Of a DNA stretch of 64,000 bases, positions 39,201-49,634 are shown one piece after another. The notes under the pieces were generated by a model. It did no database searches and was not told where the DNA came from. It saw only the letters and a list, made by a program, of their open reading frames with translations. The stretch spans positions 460,726-524,725 of the forward strand of contig PEDN01001361.1 of the NCBI GenBank assembly GCA_003864495.1, written 5' to 3'. The stretch's first letter is position 1; every line of letters begins with the position of its first letter. The stretch is from Nemopilema nomurai (taxonomy: Eukaryota > Cnidaria > Scyphozoa > Rhizostomeae > Rhizostomatidae). A program made the translations under genes and the position numbers.

Positions 39201-40810
39201 GTACTTGGTTCAGCTCTTAGACGTGTATTTTGCAAGATATGAGTTTTTTGAAGTTGCCCCGTTTTCCGCAAAACGCCAAGGCTATAGCCTTGCAAAAATG
39301 GTCAAATCTGATGGAAAATTCCGACCTTCTTTTCTACCATGTCTTGTAGAGCAGAACAAGGGCAACCTATTGGTGTACTTGGTTCAGCTCTTAGACGTGT
39401 ATTTTGCAAGATATGAGTGTTTATTGAAGTTGCCCCGTTTCCGCAAAACGCCAAGGCTATAGCCTTGCAAAAATGGTCAAATCTGATGGAAAATTCCGAC
39501 CTTCTTTTCTACCAATGTCTTGTAGAGCCGAGCAAGGGCAACCTATTGGTGTACTTGGTTCAGCTCTTAGACGTGTATTTTTCAAGATATGAGGTTTTTC
39601 GAAGTTGCCCCGTTTTCCGCAAATGCCAAGGCTATAGCCTTGCAAAAATGGTCAAATCTGATGGAAAATTCCGACCTTCTTTTCTACCAGTGTCTTGTAG
39701 AGCAGAACAAGGGCAACCTATTGGTGTACTTGTTCAGCTCTTAGACGTGTATTTTCAAGATATGAGTGGTTTTCGAAGTTGCCCCGTTTTCCGCAAAACC
39801 AAGCTATAGCCTTGCAAAAATGGTCAAATCTGATGAAAATTCCGACCTTCTTTTCTACCAGTGTCTTGTAGCAGAACAAGGCAACCTATTGGTGTACTTG
39901 GTTCAGCTCTAGACTTGTATTTTGCAAGATATGAGTGTTTTTCGAAGTTGCCCCGTTTTACGCAAAACGCCAAGGCTATAGCCTTGCAAAATTGGTCAAA
40001 ACTGATGGAAAATTCCGACCTTCTTTTCTACCATTGTCTTGTAGAGCAGAACAAGGGCAACCTATTGGTGTACTTGGTTCAGCTCTTAGACGTGTATTTT
40101 CAAGATATGAGTGTTTTTCGAAGTTGCCCCGTTTTCCGCAAAACGCCAAGGCTATAGCCTTGCAAAAATGGTCAAATCTGATGGAAAATTCCGACCTTCT
40201 TTTTCCCAGTGTCTTGTAGAGCAGAACAAGGGCAACCTATTGGTGTACTTGGTTCAGCTCTTAGACGTGTATTTTTCAAGATATGAGGGTTTTTCGAAGT
40301 TGCCCCGTTGTCCGCAAATGCCAAGGCTATAGCCTTGCAAAATGGTCAATCTGATGGAAAATTCCGACCTTCTTTTCTACCAGTGTCTTGTAGAGCAGAA
40401 CAAGGGCAACCTATTGGTGTACTTGGTTCAGCTCTTAGACGTGTATTTTTCAAGACATGAGTGGTTTTCGAAGTTGCCCCGTTTTCCGCAAAATGCCAAG
40501 CCTATAGCCTTGCAAAAATGGTCTGATCTGATGAAAATTCCGACCTTCTTTTCTACCAGTGTCTTGTTTAGCAGAACAAGGCAACCTATTGGTGTACTTG
40601 GTTCAGCTCTAAGACTTGTATTTTTCAAGACATGAGTGTTTTTCGAAGTTGCCCCGTTTTACGCAAAACGCCAAGGCTATAGCCTTGCAAAATTGGTCAA
40701 AACTGATGAAAAATTCCGACCTTCTTTTCTACCATTGCCTTGTAGAGCAGAACAAGGGCTACCTATTGGTGTACTTGGTTCAGCTCTTAGACGTGTATTT
40801 TGCAAGATCA
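33270..40810 (+). repeat. Satellite array, main block (about 43 units of about 175 bp)
   Basis: The landmark ggctatagcc recurs every 174-177 bases. Each unit contains the 16-base perfect palindrome CAAGGCTATAGCCTTG and ends near ttcagctcttagacgtgtatttt. Units from 33.3 to about 38 kb are nearly identical; those from 38 to 40.8 kb carry more indels. Small variants (gagcagaacaag, gagcagacaag, gagcagatcaag; attttgcaag, attttcaag, atttttcaag) shift the frame between units. Two + frames are stop-free through most units, producing long spurious ORFs. Confidence 0.96.
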
Positions 40811-41560
40811 AAATGCACCAAGGGCTATGCCTTTTCTTTTTAGATTGTTTTTGGAATAATCAATTTTTCGTCACAAATGATCATTTTGGAAAGGCTTGGT
40901 GTTTTAACTGATCCATGCCATTACTAAAAGGCTTTCCATCTCGAGAAATGGCAACATTCGAAGACGAAGACCTGGTGTAGTGATTTTGGAACCTAGCGAC
41001 TTATTCATGGCGAAATTGAAAAAAAACACTACGAGCTCTACATGATGCTGTTAAGGAGTCTAAAATCATTAGGACTTTCTAGATGATTCGATGCTATCCT
41101 TAGTCAGCGAACAATAGAGCAGCAAGCAACCTACTCTAACTACGCGTCCTAGACTAGCTACTAATTATGAGTCATTAGCCTACTTACATAATCTGCAAAC
41201 TTTTGAGTGCACGTTCTCAATAAACACGATCAATACACACCAAATATTTTGCCCTTTCTACTTAGATCACATTTGGAAGAAATAATTTTGGATAAAAAAA
41301 TCAGCATTTTTTCAAGGCTATATTCTCGTTATTTTCACCAATCCTAGTTCTTACTAAAATGGTTTTCATCTTGAGAAAAACACAACATAAAGGGACGGAT
41401 ACACCTAAAAAATACACTAAATGAAGTGGTTTTTTTATTTTGATCATATTTAAAATAATGAAACTTTGGTTACAAATGACTAATTTAGCAAGGCTATAGC
41501 CTCTTCTATCTTGATGAATGATAGCTGTCACTTTAAAGCCTAACATATCTGAAGGATTTT
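40811..41560 (+). repeat. Degenerate satellite-related flank
   Basis: Beyond the last clear unit, similar blocks recur: around 40845 (tggaataatcaatttttcgtc...ggaaaggctt), 41262 (tcacatttggaagaaataat...tcaaggctata) and 41436 (tgatcatatttaaaataatg...gcaaggctatagcct). The last two lie 174 bases apart, the satellite period, and keep the ggctata core, so they look like old, decayed units or the source sequence of the array. Confidence 0.55.
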
Positions 41561-42565
41561 GTAAAGACAATAGATGAAAATATAAGTTTTCTGATGCTTT
41601 GTCAACGTTTTTCTGAAATGAAGTGAGTAGCCTTTCGATTGAGTTGCTCTTACATTACGTTATATTTACAAGAGTGTGTTCTTTCGACAGCGATGTTGGG
41701 ACACAATGGTGTGTGCCAAGTATCCTAAAGCTCAAGCTGAATTTTAGAGATTAAAACCTAGTACACCACTCTTAAAGTAGCCTTGTAGGTTTTGAGCTGG
41801 TCACATGCTTTATCTTCGCAAACTACCAATTGGGTTTTTTAGACTTAATCATTGCATTGTTTTTGACGTGTCATGCCTCAGATCAATGCTAACTTTCAAA
41901 GCAAAAGCATAGTTTATACCTGTCAAATCATTTTCATATGTTTGAGAACTTGGAGAAAGCCCTTTATTCTAAAAACAATTTTAGGGTCATCTGTCTGCTT
42001 GGGTCTGTCTTGTATCGTTCTCTACATCTATAATTACATAAGAGTGGAAGTTCTTGTGCTGATGTCAAATTTGTACGCTTGTTGTACTAACAGACCTAAC
42101 TAACCTTAAAGTTGGTTATCCAGTATCTATTGCCCATTTTTTAGAAACTCAGTTCTATTTCTAGTGTGTTTTGTATGACTTATGTAACGAGAGGCTGAAA
42201 TCATGAACAAAGATTTGTTCTTATATTGATATCGTTTGTGATGTTGTAGCTTTTGCTTTAAGTTCTGGGTCGAGTTTAAGTTCTTAAGTTTTAAGACCGA
42301 CTTACAATCTGATTGTTCAGCACGCGTCATTCTCCATGGAAAATCATTTCCTAAACAAATCAAATCATCTGTCATTCAAGTAAGTAAATTGACTTCTGAC
42401 CTATGACTTATGAACCCAAAGCGTTTATGCGACGCCTAAAATCTCTCATAAATGAGCAAAATAATCAAATGTTATGATTTTTCAGCCGATCAGCGAGTTT
42501 GTTTACATTTTTATCCGCCAACCAAAGCGCTTTAAAGACAATAGAATTCTACGGCCTAGCGGGTC

Positions 42566-43542
42566 ATGGTGGACATTAATCTCCTGGTTTGTGAAACATT
42601 TTCTGCGTCGTCTATGGTTTGCTGTCGGTAATTTTTTGCCAAAACAAGTCATTCTAGAAATCTTTTCAAAGTAAAAGTGTGGATATCGTGCTACTGTGCA
42701 GGCTTTCATTTCTGCATTGATTCTAGAGTTAGGGCTGGCTAAAAGTTCATGTTAGCATGAAGCTTAACGTATTATTTTCAATAGAATATCATTTGAATCA
42801 ACACTTACCCGACAATTAAATGCTCCATGCCCATTTTTTTCAGTCTGCACATGTCCACCAGAAAAGCAATGATACTTTGCGACCCTCTCTGCAATTCATG
42901 GCGCTTTTTGGCAGTCAATGCATTTGGTGAACAACGAGCTGCCGTTGCTCCAACTTCAGTTCTCTTCATCTTTAATAATGCCAGCAATAAGTTCATCCTT
43001 ATTTGCTTACGAAGAATCATCTGGTCTTGTTATTTCACTTTTATTCAAAAACTCTCGTGAACAATAAACAGGCCTTTTCTGTTTCACCATGCCTTATCGC
43101 AGGCAACCAACCCGCTCCCTAGGGAACAGTAACTACGTTTAATTTCATTCACGAACAATGACGTATGAACCAGGGGACCAGATGGGCCATGACCCCCCAC
43201 TTTTGGACAAATCATACGAAAATGCTCCAATGAGACCCAAAGTATCCCTTCCAAATCAAAAATGGGGATTTCCACTTTTTAGATACTTACGTCCCTGATG
43301 ATGAATATCAAATTTGGTTGGAGATCCACAGATTTGAAGTGCTCGCGAGATATCTCGCTTAGTCTTATGTTTGTTTACTTTATTATTGATACAACATACC
43401 AACATTTAAAAAAGCCATGGTTTGTTTGAGAGTAAATTTTTCAGGCGAGGAAGCCGATGGACAATACTTCGTGCAAATGGTGGAGGAGAAAATAAAGGCT
43501 AAATTTGATCCGTCGTATCCCGAGAATTATGGGAATAATTGA
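42566..43542 (+). CDS. Possible small three-exon gene, unknown function
   Basis: Three exons join in phase: 42566-42627 (ATG 42566, donor gtaatt), 42844-42926 (acceptor after a run of seven T, donor gtgaac) and 43445-43542 (acceptor tttttcag, stop TGA). An equally strong acceptor at 42485 suggests a 5' UTR part for exon 1. The product would be 80 residues. The last exon, beginning EEADGQYFVQMVEEKIK, is acidic/lysine-rich and reads like genuine protein; the first half is Cys-rich. No family was recognised. A competing - strand two-exon reading covers the same bases, so the model needs transcript support. Confidence 0.33.
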
Positions 43543-46500
43543 AACATGATGATTAAACGGTCTGCTAAGGGCGGCACAAAATAATGATTAATTAAAAGTA
43601 CTGGAATCACTGTGCCTCCTGTTGTCATTTACGTCAACAAATCTAAGTTTCTAGCCAGCAGCTGTAATGGCAATTAAAAATCGCCAAATGAGCCTTTTGA
43701 TCATTGCAAGCACTGCCTTGGAGTGTGGCAAAAAAGGAGGGCAAATAATCATACAGTATTTTCCATCAATTGCACAAGATCGTATTTACAAAGTTTATTG
43801 TCATGAAAATGTACCTGCAACCGTATTTCAATTATCTATTGTCTCAGGCGCATAAACACAGATAAGGTTCAAGAGTTCTCATGTCTTTAGGGGTTTTCGA
43901 AAATTTGACACAAAGTTGATCTGCCAATTCTAAAGTTATGAGACAGCTAAATCTTGGATTTAACACATTTCTGGTCAGATGTGCCGTTTGTTTAAGCTAC
44001 TTTGAATTGAAGACTTTAGGAACAGAATGTTCACCAAAAAAGCTTACATCAAACATCCTTGATGTAAATTTTACTGGCAGGAAAAAATTATTTTACACAT
44101 GCATTCCATTTGTACCTTCTTTATACACTTTAATCTTCTTTCTTTCTAAAGTTTGCACCTAAGTCATGTGTTATCTAAAAGGACGTACTTATTTGCAATA
44201 TTTAGAGCTTACTTTAGAAAGAGATCAAATAGTTTTGACAACATAAACATCTATTACTTAGAGAGCTTAAAAGGTTTTGAGCCAAGCGTAGTTTTCGATC
44301 CAGGTAATGCACTCAGGGTTAGATTCGACAAAATATACGACTGTGAATGGATAATATACCAAATATTTGGCTATCTCTTGGCTGAAAAATCAAAACCTTG
44401 GGCTTATGTCTATTTTAAACAGCTTAGCTAGGAAAAATTTCAAAAACATGTCACATCCACATCGGTCCTATCATATGATAATAGCGTAGGTATTTCATTT
44501 CAGCTGAAAAGAAGAATTCTTAAAAAAAGATGTCTTCATCAAGCCATTACCATTAATATACCTTAGAGTTTTGTTCTCTTTCATGCATTGGTATGCTTCA
44601 AGATATTTTGATTTCTGTATGCTGGAACTTTGTTGCAATGTGAAAGAAAACGATTTGGGGGTGCAAGCAATCTTTGACGTGAAGCCCACCGAAAGACAAA
44701 AAACAAAAGACAAAAGTATGATGTGTGAGATGGGCTTAATCAACATCTCCAAAGGAATATATGGGCAGTGGCGAGCGAACATTTTTGCTCATAATTTTAT
44801 GTTACTCTTACTGCCCATAAGACTTTGGTGGTAAATGCCTTGGATTTGCAGTTGCATATTGTCAACACATTTGTACGGTGAGAAATTGCTGAAAACAGGT
44901 AATTTCGTCAGAAAAGACGAAGCTGTCAAAACAAAACTAAATCTTCTTGACAGGATGTAAAAAAAGATGAATCATTAGTTGGTTAACTGGTTTTACCTTT
45001 AATTTGGTCTGCCATATATTGCAAAACATCTCACATTCCTCGAAACTCTATCATTACAGGCCCGTTCCAAATCTCTTGTACTCATTCGCGTATTACCCTA
45101 AAAAGATCCTTCGGCTGCAAAAGTTATCTTATTTGTAAACATGAAGAAAGACATTTTTGAGTTCCACTGACTAATGAAGCTCAATATAAAAAGCATTGAA
45201 AATCTAGTGCTCCTTACTGTGACTAGTGGAAAGGGCATTACAGTAGATTTACCGCAGACCCTGCATGAAACTTACCAAAAATGAATGAAAATGGCAATAA
45301 AGAGCTCTGCTTGGTCGGTACGCATTAATTGGTAGCAAGTTTGCATCAATTTATTTCGACAGATTCTCAGTTAATAGTGTGCAAATAGATGTTATTTTTC
45401 TGAAGCGGCGGAATCGCAGATTGGCTCCTCTTGTTGATTCTTGTTTTCGCCAACCTCATAATGAGATGATGTAAAGACAGATCTTTATTTCAGGGGAGAA
45501 TCAGAAATGGGAGAGGGGTGGGGAAAGATCGGTTGAGGTGGAATTACAAAATTCCAGCGTTGCTCAGACTTGAAGAGTATTGCTGATGCCATGAGACATG
45601 GCACCTGAGACATGGTGCCATAACTCAAATGCCGCATTAAACGTTTTCTTACTAGAAATTAGGCAAATTACGCGTGCCATTTCGAACCTCTTTACTGACG
45701 AAATGAACAGTAAATAATATTAATAAAGCAAGCTTAAAGTTAGAAAGACGAGACTTCTCGAAAAAGAACACGAAACCAAAGACAATGTTATCACTTTGTA
45801 GGTAAAAATGAATATACTTATTGAATGAGGTGATTTGAGTTTCTAGATGCCATCCATTTTCTAGACCATTTACTTAAAACCTCTGAGAATTTGGCCATCT
45901 GTAACTGATGGGCTAGACCTGGCATCTATCCAGCGACACTCCTTTAATCAGGGATTAGATTTAAGTAACTAAGAAACTGTAATGTTCAGCTCATACCAAC
46001 TTACCTCCTTCATGTTTGAGGCTAAATATAGTAAGAGGAAAGCTGAAGATGAGTCGGCTTTGAAAAGAACGGCGTTTAAATTATGGCGGTTTTGCTAGTT
46101 GCCAAAATCCCGTTATGTCTGCTTTCCTTCATACGTTTGATAAAGAAAGAAGGTCTTAAGAAGATCATCCACCATCGGTAGTACATTCTCACTTGTCTTT
46201 ATGTTTAGTGAAAAAAGTTTAGATTTATAGCCGGTACAAGACAATGACTTACCGATCATGCCAAATAAGATCTAAAGATTTCATCAAGCAGGGGTACTTC
46301 AAGCGTCTAAAGATTGCACTAAAAAGACGTACATAAAGCATAACACAAAGATCCAGACTTCTAAGCAAAGACCCAAGGATTGCTGCAAAACAAAGTCTAC
46401 ATGCTTAATCAAGCAAGGTGCTTGAGAATTAATCACACAGAAATCTAGGGATCGTGCCAAAAAAAGTCTTAGAGGCTGTAGCAGTCAGAAATCGTCAACT

Positions 46501-48266
46501 TCCTATCAAGCAGAGATTTCAAAACCTTGAGCCGGCCAGCAAAATAGATGATGATATCGTTGTAGATGATGTCCTTGGTAAAATTCTAAAAAGGAATCTT
46601 CAATGTCAATGCTCTTCCAAGGTTCCTTTTGTGGCTTTTGCCGGGTTAATCTAGCTACACACTATACTCTCTATGTCATTCGGCCTAGGAGCTAGCTCAA
46701 GGCTATTCTCCAAACCTCATAGCTTTTACAGTTGAAAGTTTATGACACTTGAGTCACCAAGGAAAGCAGCAAAATAGCAACCAGTAAATAACAATGCATG
46801 CAAAAAAAGAATCTACATTGCCAAGCTAACTTGCATTGAAAATGTCAATGATCAAGATTTCACACACTGCAGATTTTTCGGAGGCAATGGAAATAGGATT
46901 CAGGCTCAGTATAGCATAGCCGCTTTAACATAGCCGCTTTTTATTCCTTTGCAGCAAGCAAACATCAGTTTATCACAAAGTCGCACAATCAAAACAAGAT
47001 ACCATACAGAATCTCCTTTCAGCTTGAAGGACACAGCATACATTTGCTTCCATCTATTGGTATAGGTCGGGGTGCTGTGGCCTACTGTGGCTATTCCAGT
47101 CCTTTACATTTCCCTTTTCCGACTGCCTATTCCAGGTATATAGATATAGCTTTTGATCAATAATCCACCTTTAAATTCTCTTGATAGCCATATGGCAGTC
47201 GGTTAAAAGAAATTTTTTTCAGGTATATGATTTTTGTGGCATCGCATCACTGAGAGAATATATAGATGATTGTTACCAGATTGAGAATTGATGACGTTAA
47301 TGACACATTAATGCGTTATGACACTTTAATTTCAGCAACAGTATCAGCAGATTTACAGTTAAAGCAAATAAATTTCATCCAAATAAAAATTCATTAAATG
47401 TTACTTTCAGCTTTGCGTATTTAATACCTTTGAATTAATTTCACAATATTTTACATATTTACATAAATATAAAATGAAGCAATTGCTCAGGACTAAGAAA
47501 ATTTATTGAATGGGGCGATAACATCGTATTCTGATTGATTACAGACAGACTTTACTTAATTTGTAATAAGATCAGTCTATGTTTGCAATAAGATAGTTCT
47601 ATATTTTGCATATTACTCGTCCCTCCTTTAAAGGAAAATGTAACAACTGGTTAAAGGCCAATTTTAGATTCCAACGGCAACTAAAAGATCAGATGAAGAA
47701 GGAAGTCAAAGAAGTCTTTTTATTCTGCCTTCTTTCCGTCTGTATTATCCCTGTGCCTTGCGTACAAATTTCAGTAGTTTCATCATTATAAAAAACAATT
47801 AAATTCTGATGTAATATGTGAAACAACATGACTGAGCTTCTATCTGCTCTATATACAAAAAGGTTATGACCCAAAGATTTAACAATTTTTAAAAACCGAA
47901 AGCAAGCATTAAACCAATCTGCACTGACGCAGGATCGAGCGACACTTGTTACAAAACTTTGCAAATAACTTGTTATCAACTATACACAGTGAATTTAATC
48001 TTTGTTTTCTTAGAAGAGTATTGATCTTCAATATTACAATGATTCATGCCAAAAAACTGGCAGAAACAAAGACTTGATGAACGCTAGCATTATTTCTGGG
48101 TGTGGAGCTTGAAAAACGAGAAAATTGTTAATAAATACTAAAAGAAATACTGAATCCTTTGAACATCGGCGTTAAAGGTCAGTAAACATCTGCTAACCAA
48201 ATTAACGGACTTCGTTGTCAAGTCATATTTCTGCTGCAGTGAAACGCAGCTATTGGTGATGGCATT
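43543..48266. other. Intergenic, no supported gene
   Basis: Open frames at 44153-44431 (+) and 44495-44834 (both strands) have some protein-like composition but no coherent splice structure. A lone donor-like gtaagt after ATGAAGGAG on the - strand near 46010 could be a first exon, but no partner was found. The part next to 48266 would hold the GPCR 3' UTR. Confidence 0.45.
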
Positions 48267-49634
48267 TTAAGCTATCATATCCGCACAACCACCTTTCAAG
48301 ACACTAAAGCGTTTAGATTCTGGCACTGCGTGACATATTAAGAGACAGTTCTTTTCTGCTTCGTCCATCCCTTGGCCTGGTCTTTTATCAGGTTGGATGC
48401 AAGATGTTTCCTGCACTCTGTTCTCTTCAGATGCCTTAACCGAACCAGAACAGGACTTATCTGCCTTTGTTCTCTTGAAGAGGAAGTTGAATGGATTGAA
48501 TCGCTCGAGAAATGGCACCTTGGCTTCTGATAACTGGCTCGATCTTCTCTCGGCTGTTGAATTCCGCTTCGATTGGAGTGTGGTCATAATAGACTCTTTA
48601 GCTCGTGCAAGGGACTTTCCCTTGCAAACAAGCTTCAGGCAGCTTTTGCGAAGCGATGAGGTTGATAAGAGGTATACGAGTGGGTTAATACTGCTGCTCA
48701 CCCAGGGCACAATTACAAGAAACCACTCATACAGATTGCTTTTTGGAGAGTATTTGACGACCAGTTCCTCAAAGCTGGTGCAAAAGAAGAAACCCCAGCC
48801 AACGAGGAATGGAAACAGAATGATCATAAAGTTAGCTGCCATCTTGATTTCTTGAATTCGCAATAACGTCGAACGAGAAACCTTTGCTTTTGATTCATCG
48901 CTTAAATTGGCAGCTGCATTGTACACGGCCTTGGCGATGCTACGTGAGAGTTTCATGCTCTTTATAGTCGAATACAGAATGCAGGCGTATGATATTACAA
49001 TAACAACACATGGGATGAAAAACCCAAAGAAGTACGCTACATATAGTACAGTGAGGTGATAGGCCTCTGACTCTATAACCTCTCGAAGCATAGCGAAAAT
49101 GAATACGACAATGGAGTAGGCCCAAATGCATTTGATGCCAAACATAGTCTTTCTCAAGTTGATTGTGTTGTGGTAGTGGAAAGGACGAATTACTGCGGTA
49201 GCGCGGTCGAAGCTCACTCCGGCCAGATTAATAATAGATGCAGAGCCGACCAGAATGTCCAGAGACGGCCAAAGGTAGAAGGGTATGTCCACCTGGAACA
49301 CATCGCTCAGCACAAACGCCACCATTATTGCCATCATCATCAGATCGGCTACGGCCAAGCTGCCAATCAAGTAATTTGATGCATTTCGCAGCTTTTGCAC
49401 TTTGAATAAGGCAAAAATGATCATTCCGTTCGCCAACAAACCTGGAATGAGGATAACGGCCGCAACACAGAGCCAGGCAACGTATAAGCTGCTGAAGGGT
49501 GCCTTCACCTCCGGCGCATAGTGCATGTCTGTGCTTCGGTTTTCAACCACGGATTCATTTCTGAAAACTTTCAGCAAGAGATCAGCTACAGTACCAGTAG
49601 TGTTTGATGGTAGCAATGTTGCGTTTGGCGACAT
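48267..49634 (-). CDS. Class A (rhodopsin-like) G protein-coupled receptor, single exon
   Basis: An intact 455-codon ORF from ATG 49634 encodes a seven-helix receptor. The N-terminus has four N-glycosylation sequons (N4, N11, N26, N32). Landmarks: N69 (1.50), LAVADL with D97 (2.50), D126 at position 3.32, DRATAVIRP at 143-151 (DRY-type), W171 (4.50), P208 and Y216 (5.50, 5.58), W280 (6.48) and NPLVY at 317-321. After helix 8 comes a Ser/Arg/Lys-rich tail of about 115 residues. Asp3.32 is the amine-binding residue of aminergic receptors, which hints at a biogenic-amine-like ligand. However, the usual cysteines at 3.25 and in ECL2 are absent, as in melanocortin/adenosine-group receptors, and the TM6 proline is replaced (GWGF). 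The ligand cannot be assigned. Intronless receptors of this kind are common in animals. No neighbouring gene is functionally linked. Confidence 0.93.
   Translation of the reverse strand: MSPNATLLPSNTTGTVADLLLKVFRNESVVENRSTDMHYAPEVKAPFSSLYVAWLCVAAVILIPGLLANGMIIFALFKVQKLRNASNYLIGSLAVADLMMMAIMVAFVLSDVFQVDIPFYLWPSLDILVGSASIINLAGVSFDRATAVIRPFHYHNTINLRKTMFGIKCIWAYSIVVFIFAMLREVIESEAYHLTVLYVAYFFGFFIPCVVIVISYACILYSTIKSMKLSRSIAKAVYNAAANLSDESKAKVSRSTLLRIQEIKMAANFMIILFPFLVGWGFFFCTSFEELVVKYSPKSNLYEWFLVIVPWVSSSINPLVYLLSTSSLRKSCLKLVCKGKSLARAKESIMTTLQSKRNSTAERRSSQLSEAKVPFLERFNPFNFLFKRTKADKSCSGSVKASEENRVQETSCIQPDKRPGQGMDEAEKNCLLICHAVPESKRFSVLKGGCADMIA

Noticed and set aside
42503..43020. Two-exon - strand gene
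   Set aside because: It joins in phase but conflicts with the + model, whose acceptors are stronger; kept only as an alternative in the findings.
48397..48855. 152-codon + strand ORF
   Set aside because: Antisense shadow of the GPCR coding frame.
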